Origin: Bacteroidota bacterium
GTDB taxonomy: Bacteria > Bacteroidota > Bacteroidia > Chitinophagales > Chitinophagaceae
Assembly (NCBI GenBank): GCA_023392185.1
Contig: JAEVZP010000235.1
Location: 1 to 6,979 of the forward strand
DNA length: 6,979 nucleotides
Reading direction: 5' to 3'
Of this stretch, positions 1-6,823 are shown in pieces. The notes beneath the pieces are model-generated. The model ran no database searches, was not told the origin of the DNA, and saw only the letters and a program-made list of their open reading frames with translations. The translations under genes were made by a program, and so were the position numbers. Position 1 is the stretch's first letter; each line of letters starts with the position of its first letter.

Positions 1-3000
1 TGTTCGGTGGTGCATATTGATCACCAAACCACGCATCTTCAGCAGTTATATTATAGTGAGATAAAATGTAATCTAATTCGGGTACATTGCTGGAAGGATA
101 TATGGCTTCTTTATATTTGTTATACAGAAAAGTTCTATACTGTTTGTAGGTGAGCCCCTCCATATAAGTAGCACATTCGATGTAAAGTTGTCCTTCGCCA
201 TCTTTAACGGCGTAGACTAACATTCTTTCCTTCATCCTGGCTACTTCCCTTTCGTATGATTTTTGCGTATGCGCCAGTCCTTTGTGTGCCCAGTCAGCTG
301 GATTACTGTCCATCCACCGTGCTATATGGTATTTAAGATCGACAGCAAGGGTCGGACCTGCTGCTTCTCCTCCAAAATCCAATACAGCATTTTGGTTTCC
401 CAACTGGGAAGGACTCCATTTCCCATTTTTGTATTCGGTCCAGTGAAGCAGAAGTTCAAACTTCAGCTTCGGTGGCCGCTGTTCTTCATCCAGCTTTAAT
501 TTCATTGGTTCCGGGATAATTTTCTCCATGAAGGTTACCCAGTACAAACGGAGTCTTCCCCGCCACATGACCGGCACAAAATGATCGCCCTCTATCTGGG
601 CCTCCATCTTTTCCCATGCATTCCATACCCTGTTTACCCGTTTCCGATAATAGTATATATGCGGGTAAGATCTTGTCCTGCCGAAAGTATGAATTATGGA
701 ATCTTGGAGCCCACCGGACTGTGCTTTAACCTCCTCTACATAATACCCGATAATATCCAGGAAAGCCACCTCATCCAGACGCTCTAAATAGTTTTTATAA
801 GCGTCTTCCATCGTTTCGAAAGTAATATCGTTCTGGTTGACGAACTTCTCCAGTTCTTTAAAGAAGGGCGACTTGTCGTCTCTCAGTTCCGGCTCAATCC
901 AGTTTTCGGGGTACACAAATACCTTACGATTGGCTTCCCATACACGATACCATTTCCGCCACATATTCCACTGGCGTATGGCATCACCGCCCATCACGAC
1001 GACGCTAGCCGGCGTGCTGCCAACCGGGAGCGTTATCTCTCTTTGTAGAATACACCTGTCAAAGTACAGTTGTAAAGAACTAATACCTTGGCGAATTCGG
1101 GAAATTTGCACCACCGGCATCACCTGGGTATCTATCAAAAGCGTCTCAAAAAGATCCAGCTCGCTGATCCATCTTTTTTCATATTCGGCAGGCGGGTATG
1201 CAAGTAGTAATGCCACCATGGCATCGCGCCGGTTTACCCGAAGGATATCACTTACGGGCTGGACAATATCCAGCCATTCGGTATTGCCATATCTGGCTCT
1301 TACAATCTGAATGACTTTATCCGCATCTGACTGCTCGGTCGGCTTTAAAACAGCGGTAGCCGTTTGAACCCCCATGGATGCACCGGCTTCCAGCCAGTTC
1401 ATCATGTCGAATGCTGCAAGTATTTTTCTGTATTGAAAGGGCTGAGGCAAGCCTGCGTTGAAGTCGAAATTCAAGACTCCAAAGTGGGCATTATTTGTTT
1501 TATCACCTACCAATACCTCAATTTCCGATACTCCAATCTGAAGCGATTTGGATAGGGCAGATACCCATGCTTCCTTTTTTTCCAAACTTGGGGCTTTCGT
1601 CGTTTCATAAAGCACATAATGCAGTCCCAATGGGGTGGGCATAAAAGCATTGCGCAGTTGCATCCACTCCACGAAACGATACGTCGCATCTAAATTCTGG
1701 GGCCACTCTTCTATAGTACCATTCAATAAGCTACCTACTTTTGGATTGGACAAGAAATTTGTACTCACAGATCCAATCAACAGATCGCAGTAGGGTTTGA
1801 AAACATCAAACTCCGCTATTGATAAATTAAGACTGCTGAGTACCAGGGAGATTTTATGGAGTTTTTCTATTACCTCAAATGGTTTAGAAAATTTGGGATA
1901 ACCCGGCGTTCCAGGCTTGGTTAAGCTCGTAAAGGTTATGGGCTCCTCACTTGTCACAAATGGCTCGCTCATCAAGATTTGCAAGCCTTTCTCGGCACCG
2001 CTAGTAATGTGGTTTGAGAGCAATAAGTCGGTAAACTCTGCGGAGATATTGTTTTGCGCCGAAAGATAGCTTACCAGCTCCTTTCGGTTCGCCTTCTCTT
2101 TCAGGGTAGGAAGGAAAATATCTACCAATACCTGGAGCCTTTCTTGTTTGTCTGTGCTCGGCGGATCCGACAAATCACCAAATAAAGTTTTTTTCTCTAC
2201 TGATGAGAGTGTGGTCGGCAATAAAGCTTCAAAATAATCGATCTCTTTTTGAGAGAACGTGGGCGTGGGTAAGGGGCTAATGGTCATTAAGGCTATGCCA
2301 TTTACCACAAAATCGGCATCTTGGGGATCAACCAGAGAGAGCAGCAGATCATGGAGTTTTTCGCTGCTGATAACCTCGGTATTTTCATAGGTATCCCGAT
2401 AATCTAGGTGGACCCGGGATAGAATATCCCTTAAACCGCTTAACTGCCCTATCAGCAGCTTTCTTTTCAGCTCTTTTTCCTGTAGATCATTGAACCCATC
2501 CCAGAAAGCATACCGCATTACATCAAACGGCAGCGTTTGCTGTTCAAAAACTTTTATTTTTTCAATAAAGCGGAGTAGTAATGCAGCATCCGAAGAAGAG
2601 GTAGCGCTGAAAGGCTCTTTGTCTGTATTATGCCGGAATATCCACCTACGATAAGCAACCCATTTTTCAATAGGGAGATCCAGAAAACGCGCGAGTATAA
2701 TCTCGCGATAGAGATGCAGGATATTTTCATGCGAGAATATAAAGTGCTTATCCCCGTTAATAAAGTCTGTGGTAGGATTAAAGAGCCCCTCGTCATTGTA
2801 AAAAATATTAATAAGGTATTCCAGGTCCTTATTTGCCAGCTTGAAGATGGCTAACACCCAACTTTTCATCTGTTCATATAAGATGGTAGTAGGCGGGTTT
2901 TGCCACTGGTCGTAAAACGGTAGGTCTTTAAACGGATAATCAACAATTTTTTTATAATCCGGCACAACACTTTGGTTCCGGAATAGCCGCTCATAAAATG

Positions 3001-6000
3001 TAAGCGCTTGTTGCGGGCGATCACCATTGTAGCTGTTATAGATTTTGTGCGGAAAATCTCCCCAGAAGGGTAGTATCTCTTCAAGCGACGCTTTCAGGAT
3101 TTCTTTGGTCCGCAGGACCTGCGCTATGAATATAATAATTCCGTCTGAAATGGGCTCGTTATAGTTTAAACCATAGGCGGTAAGAATTTTATCTATCTCA
3201 TATTTGGAGAGACCTGTCTTCCGGGACAAGCGCACGATCCTCATAGCATTAAACAAGAAATGCTGCTCGAAACTATAATCGGAAAAGTTTCCTCCTGCCG
3301 GCTCTACTGTAATAAGGAGCTTGTCCGTGTCGCAGGTTGTCTCCGGAGTGCCTTTAATCCGAAGCTTTCTGAAAGATACCCCACCTATCCAGGCTGCCGG
3401 ATTTACATAATGGCAATCCAATAGCTCTAACAGATCTTCAAAAGATATCTCTGCCTGTTGAAGGAATATATTTACTTTTTCTAAAAAATTGGTCTGTAAA
3501 TTACCGGGTATAGGCAGGGTGCTTGCCCTGTTTGCAGGATTAACAATCGTCGATTTGGGGCTGCCGTCAATCTTACGGAGGCCATAATATGCAGGCAGAT
3601 TGACGGTATTATCGTCCTTTAAAATTGTCAGATCATCATTGCCTACCGTAGAAGGGCTGCCGGAAATTTCAAGGTTGGTAATTCCGAGATAAGAACACGC
3701 CAGCGCTACCGTATTAAGTGTCTTCGGGTGATCCTCTGCCGAGAATGCCTGTGCGATCTGATGCGGTTTCAGGTCAATAATTTTCAGGTAAGACCTGCAT
3801 TGATCCGCATAATAGTTGTAAGGCGCCGACCATGGGTAGGCTGCCCCGAGCAATCTATGATAGGGAGTATTCGAACCGGCGCTATTAATATGCTCGGGTA
3901 TAGCTCTATTCAGCCTTGCATCTAAAATAGTCTCTTTCGCTACGCTTGGATTGCCCGGACCCGGTTTTAGGTTTTCCAGACTAGGCATAAGCGCCAACGC
4001 AGGGTCTATGATCGTTTCCAGCGTTTCATTTACAATATCAATAGCAGGTATCGATATGTTGGTATTCTTACAAGTAAGCTTTAGATCCCACAAGTCGGGT
4101 CGCTTTGTATTGAGCCAATCATAGGCCGGCGTAGTGGATTGAGTGGATGTATTTGCATCAAAACGTCTCAACAGCTCCATGCAATCTACAAAGTAGGCCG
4201 CCGGGCTAAAAACCGATAAGCAATGTTCGCAGGTACAATAATCAACACTTCCAAAGAGACTTCGCCACTCTAACTGGGCATCACTTGGGGTTGAAGCGGA
4301 GGAGGTATCATAGATAACCGGGAAATCTACCTGATTCACTTGGTAGGCTTCTATGGCAATCAGTTGGGAGGTCATCTCTACGGACAGAGCTTTTTCGTAG
4401 ACATCTAAAGCCCCTGCATCACCCCCTAATTTAGCCGCGAAAGCCTGTTGAAACTCGGCTTGCGTCATTCGAGTGATGTCGGCTGCAGAGTCAATATCTG
4501 TAGCAGCCATTTCCTCAACAGCGTCGAAGTTATTTGTGAGGGCGTTGAGCCGCTGAACTTTACTTATTTCCTGAATAAACTCTTCGCCCCCATAAGAAGA
4601 AGGATTATAGGTTCCGTCCGTAAGCTTTGCGACCGGGGTCCGGAGAATATCAAAGCTTGGGTTGGCAGAGACAAAGCTATCCAGATTAGCTTTCAGTATG
4701 GGAAAAGTGGTAGAACCCGCATCCGTAATCTTCGCCTGCGCGTATTCTGTTTTATAACTATTTGAATAAATGGCATACAAGTGGTGCGCATATTCTTTTA
4801 TCCGATCTTCGGTATTGTCTCCTTTTATTGCATCGGGAATTATAAAATCCTCCTCTGAAGACAAATTTTCCAGCAATCCTTTCCAGTCATCTTCATTCTG
4901 GGAAACAATATCCTGCAAGCCACTCCCCATGATGTACTGCACCAGCGCTGGATTATTTCCTGTATTAATAGCATGACCGAGCACTCTTTTTAAATTATGA
5001 ACGGTAGTAAGGGAAGCACCTGAAATAGCCCCCATAAGAGAATCATCTTTCCAAAAAGACGGATCAAGCGTATTGCCGGAATTATAATAGATTAAGAAGT
5101 CCTTCGTCTGGATGTTGCTGAGTGCTGAATTTAAGATTCTAACGGTAGGTGCCTCCGAAGGTGGTTTTGCTATAGAATCCGTAACCAGTGAAACGGCTCG
5201 GGCTTTGATCTGACCACTTATGGCCACTATATCAGCAGGGGCTTTGTAAGATATATAATTAGCAGATACGGCTCGCGAAAGAAGTGTTTGAATTTCCGCT
5301 TCCGACCAATTAAAAATGGCTTGGTAAGGGGCAATGCCATTCGTACGCATTAATCCGTAAAAGACTTCCGTGCTGATGACATTCCCCGTTACTTGGGCAT
5401 ACTCAGCTGCATAGAGATAAGCCTGCAAAAGCACTTCACTCTCATTAATGGACTTTATAAACTCCAAATCCTGGTGAGTGAGGTTCTGAAGCTCTGAATC
5501 GCCAACAGCTTCTCCGATTTTAGATTCCAGTACCTGAAATTCATTCTCCATTGCGCTGTCGTTCGCAATGGGCATCACTAAATCTATGTTTGTTGCTTTT
5601 GCAATATTAAAAATAAGAGGAGACGCTACGGAGGCACTATTAAAACTCGCTCGCAGTTGGATAGCCCGCTTAATATTATCAGTAATTGGCTCGGAGACAG
5701 CGGCGATTTCTATTTCATAATATCCTCTTGAATCTGTCTGACCATTGCCTGCTAACTCCTCGGCTCTCAGAGTTTTTAGAAACACGGTTAGTGAAGCATT
5801 AGGCACACCAACCCCATTTTCATTGACGATCCTGCCATACACTTTGGGTAAACCCTCATCGCTGTGGGTTGAAAAGAAGGTTCCTATTTCAATCGCTGCG
5901 CTTTCGTTTATTCGATCGGGCTCGCCATCCCAGCCACCAACTCTGGAATAAATTTTACTTACAAAATAAGCAGTAGCCTTACCGTACAGGTTGAGCTTTC

Positions 6001-6151
6001 TTTCTTGATCAAGCGATAACAATTGATCGAGATCCGATTCTCCTGAAATATTTAGTTGATTCTTTTCTAAAAACCAGGAAATAATATCATGCAAATTAGA
6101 TACGGCCTCACCCTGTTGGCCTGGAACGATCGGGAATGATAATATTTGCAT
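1..6151 (-). CDS. Tc toxin (ABC toxin) subunit A, N-terminal 2050 residues, cut by window edge
   Basis: The product is recognised as a Tc toxin A subunit. In this family five copies form a bell-shaped shell around a translocation channel that binds the target cell and injects the toxic enzyme delivered by TcB/TcC. I followed the frame through every codon and found no stop or frameshift. Diagnostic stretches, in order, are a YGKAT peptidoglycan-binding-like segment (about 10-90), a GRIVNENGVGVPNA beta-sandwich (103-185), FYGLMR (264-269), VQRLNALT (532-539), CTCEHCLSVFSPAAY (639-653), RPDLWDLKLTCKNT (684-697), LLIDTQVMPVVQISRI (1671-1686), YRVWEANRKVF (1735-1745), FGRTR (1823-1827) and IEGDH (1853-1857). 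There is no Sec signal peptide, as usual for Tc toxins. ATG 6151 is the first Met after the upstream in-frame stop at 6200-6202. No Shine-Dalgarno is present; the leader is A/T-rich. The C-terminal channel and TcB-binding regions are outside the window. The family is sure; the target and any toxic cargo cannot be inferred here. Confidence 0.95.
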   Translation of the reverse strand, partial: MQILSFPIVPGQQGEAVSNLHDIISWFLEKNQLNISGESDLDQLLSLDQERKLNLYGKATAYFVSKIYSRVGGWDGEPDRINESAAIEIGTFFSTHSDEGLPKVYGRIVNENGVGVPNASLTVFLKTLRAEELAGNGQTDSRGYYEIEIAAVSEPITDNIKRAIQLRASFNSASVASPLIFNIAKATNIDLVMPIANDSAMENEFQVLESKIGEAVGDSELQNLTHQDLEFIKSINESEVLLQAYLYAAEYAQVTGNVISTEVFYGLMRTNGIAPYQAIFNWSEAEIQTLLSRAVSANYISYKAPADIVAISGQIKARAVSLVTDSIAKPPSEAPTVRILNSALSNIQTKDFLIYYNSGNTLDPSFWKDDSLMGAISGASLTTVHNLKRVLGHAINTGNNPALVQYIMGSGLQDIVSQNEDDWKGLLENLSSEEDFIIPDAIKGDNTEDRIKEYAHHLYAIYSNSYKTEYAQAKITDAGSTTFPILKANLDSFVSANPSFDILRTPVAKLTDGTYNPSSYGGEEFIQEISKVQRLNALTNNFDAVEEMAATDIDSAADITRMTQAEFQQAFAAKLGGDAGALDVYEKALSVEMTSQLIAIEAYQVNQVDFPVIYDTSSASTPSDAQLEWRSLFGSVDYCTCEHCLSVFSPAAYFVDCMELLRRFDANTSTQSTTPAYDWLNTKRPDLWDLKLTCKNTNISIPAIDIVNETLETIIDPALALMPSLENLKPGPGNPSVAKETILDARLNRAIPEHINSAGSNTPYHRLLGAAYPWSAPYNYYADQCRSYLKIIDLKPHQIAQAFSAEDHPKTLNTVALACSYLGITNLEISGSPSTVGNDDLTILKDDNTVNLPAYYGLRKIDGSPKSTIVNPANRASTLPIPGNLQTNFLEKVNIFLQQAEISFEDLLELLDCHYVNPAAWIGGVSFRKLRIKGTPETTCDTDKLLITVEPAGGNFSDYSFEQHFLFNAMRIVRLSRKTGLSKYEIDKILTAYGLNYNEPISDGIIIFIAQVLRTKEILKASLEEILPFWGDFPHKIYNSYNGDRPQQALTFYERLFRNQSVVPDYKKIVDYPFKDLPFYDQWQNPPTTILYEQMKSWVLAIFKLANKDLEYLINIFYNDEGLFNPTTDFINGDKHFIFSHENILHLYREIILARFLDLPIEKWVAYRRWIFRHNTDKEPFSATSSSDAALLLRFIEKIKVFEQQTLPFDVMRYAFWDGFNDLQEKELKRKLLIGQLSGLRDILSRVHLDYRDTYENTEVISSEKLHDLLLSLVDPQDADFVVNGIALMTISPLPTPTFSQKEIDYFEALLPTTLSSVEKKTLFGDLSDPPSTDKQERLQVLVDIFLPTLKEKANRKELVSYLSAQNNISAEFTDLLLSNHITSGAEKGLQILMSEPFVTSEEPITFTSLTKPGTPGYPKFSKPFEVIEKLHKISLVLSSLNLSIAEFDVFKPYCDLLIGSVSTNFLSNPKVGSLLNGTIEEWPQNLDATYRFVEWMQLRNAFMPTPLGLHYVLYETTKAPSLEKKEAWVSALSKSLQIGVSEIEVLVGDKTNNAHFGVLNFDFNAGLPQPFQYRKILAAFDMMNWLEAGASMGVQTATAVLKPTEQSDADKVIQIVRARYGNTEWLDIVQPVSDILRVNRRDAMVALLLAYPPAEYEKRWISELDLFETLLIDTQVMPVVQISRIRQGISSLQLYFDRCILQREITLPVGSTPASVVVMGGDAIRQWNMWRKWYRVWEANRKVFVYPENWIEPELRDDKSPFFKELEKFVNQNDITFETMEDAYKNYLERLDEVAFLDIIGYYVEEVKAQSGGLQDSIIHTFGRTRSYPHIYYYRKRVNRVWNAWEKMEAQIEGDHFVPVMWRGRLRLYWVTFMEKIIPEPMKLKLDEEQRPPKLKFELLLHWTEYKNGKWSPSQLGNQNAVLDFGGEAAGPTLAVDLKYHIARWMDSNPADWAHKGLAHTQKSYEREVARMKERMLVYAVKDGEGQLYIECATYMEGLTYKQYRTFLYNKYKEAIYPSSNVPELDYILSHYNITAEDAWFGDQYAPPN
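2..769 (-). other. TcA neuraminidase-like region, start only (residues 1795-2050)
   Basis: FGRTRSYPHIYYYR (from residue 1823), a WNAWEKMEAQIEGDH stretch ending at 1857, FVPVMWRGRLRLYW (1858-1871) and a later HWTEYKNGKWSPS stretch match the beta-rich 'neuraminidase-like' part of Tc A subunits. In known structures this part forms the plug at the bottom of the shell and must open for pore release. Despite the name, no sialidase activity is implied. The region continues past the left edge. Confidence 0.8.
812..1234 (-). other. TcA ABC_toxin_N segment (residues 1640-1780)
   Basis: RRDAMVALLLA (1641-1651), LLIDTQVMPVVQISRI (1671-1686) with RQGISSLQ after it, and YRVWEANRKVFVYPENW (1735-1751) followed by EPELRDDKSPFF (1753-1764) are the most conserved blocks of Tc A proteins. 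They mark the ABC_toxin_N region that joins the helical shell to the beta-rich neuraminidase-like part. The spacing between blocks matches the order known for the family, and all aromatic and charged anchor residues of the VWEANRK/ENWIEPELRDD block are present. This suggests an intact, functional protein rather than a relic. Confidence 0.9.
4052..4264 (-). other. TcA VRP1-type core motif with CxCxxC cluster (residues 630-700)
   Basis: CTCEHCLSVFSPAAYFVD (residues 639-656) is the hallmark of the VRP1 family (Salmonella virulence plasmid 28.1 kDa A protein), which is the conserved helical core of Tc A subunits. It is followed by RPDLWDLKLTCKNT (684-697) and a PAIDIVNETLE stretch, the usual order in this family. 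Cys639, Cys641 and Cys644 form CxCxxC, and Cys657 and Cys694 lie nearby. The cluster could bind a metal or make disulfides; nothing in the sequence decides this. Confidence 0.85.
5597..5848 (-). other. TcA carboxypeptidase-regulatory-like beta-sandwich (residues 102-185)
   Basis: The stretch starts with KVYGRIVNENGVGVPNASLT and continues with FLKTLRAEELAGNGQTD and GYYEIEI. This is the V-x-G-x-V-x-D-x-x-G-x-P-V-x-x-A-x-V ... T-D-x-x-G-x-Y pattern of the transthyretin-like or carboxypeptidase-regulatory domain. The 'LRAEELAGNGQTD' section resembles the 'LRxEQLLGxAxTD' version that I associate with non-enterobacterial Tc A proteins. The domain is probably a surface-exposed adhesive or structural module at the base of the shell. 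It has no catalytic residues. The fold is well supported; the role is inferred. Confidence 0.75.
5882..6151 (-). other. TcA N-terminal peptidoglycan-binding-like segment (residues 1-90)
   Basis: Residues 10-90 follow the pattern of a PG_binding_1-like three-helix fold: a G-x-x-V-x-x-L opening (GEAVSNL, 14-20), a central YGKAT (56-60, compare the usual YGPAT or YGxxT), and a later helix with a GWDGEPDRINESAA stretch where ordinary domains have G-x-ID-xx-T. The match is degenerate. In the family such N-terminal segments sit in front of the toxin body. Cell-wall binding here is inference, and the segment may serve as an attachment or packaging module instead. Confidence 0.5.
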
Positions 6152-6187
6152 ATTATTCTTAAGGATTAAAATGGTTTTTATGAATAC

Positions 6188-6204
6188 TTTGAACCGAAGT
6201 CAAA
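6188..6204 (-). repeat. Small inverted repeat with TTCG centre next to the promoter
   Basis: Reading the minus strand, TTTGAC-TTCG-GTTCAAA can pair as a seven-pair stem (TTTG, A, C against G, T, CAAA) with one bulged T, closed by a C(UUCG)G tetraloop if transcribed. It overlaps the last bases of the predicted -7 element. It would therefore form fully in RNA only if transcription started further upstream; otherwise it may be a protein-binding site or chance. Confidence 0.35.
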
Positions 6205-6231
6205 TTTATCAAATAATTGAACTTCAGCAAA
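6201..6231 (-). promoter_or_regulatory. Bacteroidota-type promoter for the Tc toxin gene
   Basis: On the minus strand TTTG (6228-6231) is followed after 19 bases by TAAATTTG (6201-6208). This is an exact fit to the TTTG / TAnnTTTG consensus for the primary sigma factor of Bacteroidota, with a usual spacer. Transcription would begin a few bases downstream, giving an untranslated leader of roughly 45 bases before ATG 6151. The TAAATTTG end overlaps a short inverted repeat (6188-6204). Confidence 0.65.
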
Positions 6232-6357
6232 TTAATTTCGATCCTAAATAATACCAGTTTCGTCGAAAGCTTTGTAAGCTGAACACCCATTCGCCATCAA
6301 CTCCCGGAAATTGGAATGGCTTAAGCCTATAAACCGGCTACAGATGTAGGATGCGCC

Positions 6358-6438
6358 TGTCAGTGCCCCTAATGTTGGGTTTTAAAGTTAGAAATGAAAC
6401 GCTACTTTTAAACTGTCCGATTTTTAGGGGTACTGACA
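6358..6438. mobile_element. 81-bp MITE-like element or IS remnant with IS3-like ends
   Basis: The ends are TGTCAGTGCCCCTAA (6358-6372) and, read on the other strand from 6438, TGTCAGTACCCCTAA (6438-6424), so 14 of 15 bases agree. The similarity continues inward in a weaker form (GTTTTAAAGTTAG against AGTTTAAAAGTAG) and outward (18 of 21 bases from 6352 and 6444). The ends begin with TG and the right one continues into AATCGGACAG, a TG...CCCC...GGACA layout typical of IS3/IS150-group termini. Only 51 bases lie between the arms, so no transposase fits. I see no clean target-site duplication. It could be a non-autonomous element, an internally deleted IS, or a long imperfect hairpin acting as a transcription barrier. 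Confidence 0.55.
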
Positions 6439-6443
6439 CGCAC

Positions 6444-6465
6444 AATAAATATATCAAATAAATAT
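6444..6465. repeat. AT-rich direct repeat AATAAATAT x2
   Basis: AATAAATAT occurs at 6444-6452 and again at 6457-6465, a 13-base period, just outside the right end of the inverted-repeat element. The section is almost free of G and C for over 20 bases. It could be a preferred insertion or bending site; a chance origin is likely in such biased sequence. Confidence 0.35.
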
Positions 6466-6526
6466 TTTTGCATTCACGTGTGGCGGCTTGTCAAGACCGT
6501 CGTCAGGGGGTTAGAACATTTTATCT

Positions 6527-6542
6527 ATAATACAGGTATTAT
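6527..6542. promoter_or_regulatory. 16-bp palindrome at the end of the helix-turn-helix gene, operator-like
   Basis: ATAATAC-AG-GTATTAT is a perfect 7+7 palindrome with a 2-base centre. It overlaps the TAA stop (6539-6541) of the helix-turn-helix gene. A 2-base loop cannot make a stable RNA hairpin and no T-run follows, so it is a poor terminator. Its size and symmetry suit a site bound by a dimeric Cro/CI-like protein. This is inference from shape only. Confidence 0.35.
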
Positions 6543-6820
6543 TTCCGCTCTACCAAGCTTTTCTCCACCAACTGAAAAATGCGCTTGGGCGGCAGTCCTA
6601 ATCCCGCTGCAATCTTACAGATTTCCGCTACCCGAATATTTCCGGGATTTTGCATCTTAGCCGGAAAAGTAGCCACCGTAAGGCCAAACGCCCGCACAAA
6701 CGCAATCGGGGGATAGATCCGAAGCACCTCCTCAAAGGTTGCGTCCGGGTTCTTGCGCAGCAGTTCAAACAGCCGTCCTTTGCGGCTGGCAATTTCAGCA
6801 TTCGTCGACTTGGTAGCCAT
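6539..6820 (-). CDS. Small Cro/CI-like helix-turn-helix protein, 93 residues
   Basis: This is a complete small basic protein with no signal or membrane segment. Residues 6-24 look like an amphipathic helix. Residues 37-87 fit a Cro/CI-type DNA-binding fold: a helix around PIAFVRAFG (38-46), a turn, then KMQNPGNIRVAEICKIAAGLGL (from 55), where NPGNI-RVAEICKIA-LGLPPKRIFQL resembles the 'NP..isv..l.kIA..Lgv....lf.l' end of XRE-family domains. It therefore probably binds DNA, as a small repressor or as an antitoxin-type or phage-type regulator; the exact family is not recognised. The ATG at 6820 follows another reading frame's stop (6824-6826) by three bases, which would fit translational coupling. 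No Shine-Dalgarno is seen. Its third-position GC seems higher than in the toxin gene. Function as a regulator of the toxin is not shown. Confidence 0.7.
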   Translation of the reverse strand: MATKSTNAEIASRKGRLFELLRKNPDATFEEVLRIYPPIAFVRAFGLTVATFPAKMQNPGNIRVAEICKIAAGLGLPPKRIFQLVEKSLVERK

Positions 6821-6823
6821 GAT

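Larger units (their letters stand above)
6152..6538. other. Gene-free spacer between Tc toxin gene and helix-turn-helix gene
   Basis: I find no convincing gene in this stretch on either strand. It contains the toxin promoter, the 81-bp inverted-repeat element, an AT-rich section with a direct repeat, and a palindrome at its right border. No hairpin followed by a T-run (intrinsic terminator) is visible for the helix-turn-helix gene. A minus-strand stretch of about 40 open codons ending with TAG at 6244-6246 runs out of the inverted-repeat element, but it has only one late Met and no recognisable product. Confidence 0.7.

Noticed and set aside
837..1310. Plus-strand open frame of 157 codons inside the toxin gene
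   Set aside because: It lies wholly opposite the conserved ABC_toxin_N coding region, has low-complexity Ser/Thr/Ile content and no recognisable motif; it is an antisense shadow.
2554..2796. Minus-strand 80-codon frame overlapping the toxin gene
   Set aside because: It is in a different frame from the toxin, which stays open and family-like through this stretch; it is out-of-frame noise.
4448..4765. Plus-strand open frame of 105 codons opposite the shell region
   Set aside because: It is antisense to toxin coding sequence that matches the family (VQRLNALT region), and it shows no domain of its own.
6244..6372. About 40 open minus-strand codons running from the inverted-repeat element to TAG 6244-6246
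   Set aside because: It has only one late ATG (6297), no recognisable family, and too short a length; it could be the worn 3' end of an interrupted gene but cannot be supported.
6463..6470. Plus-strand TATTTTTG resembling a Bacteroidota -7 element
   Set aside because: No TTG or TTTG lies at the right distance upstream, and there is no plus-strand gene for it to serve.
6410..6473. Minus-strand mini-frame of 21 codons starting ATG 6473 and running into the element
   Set aside because: It is very short, lies in AT-rich sequence and has no ribosome-binding or family evidence.
6487..6495. CTTGTCAAG quasi-palindrome as a terminator of the helix-turn-helix gene
   Set aside because: A 1-base centre leaves no room for an RNA loop and no T-run follows.
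6478..6660. Plus-strand 60-codon frame across the end of the helix-turn-helix gene
   Set aside because: It starts with an unsupported ATG in the spacer and runs antisense to the better supported 93-residue gene.
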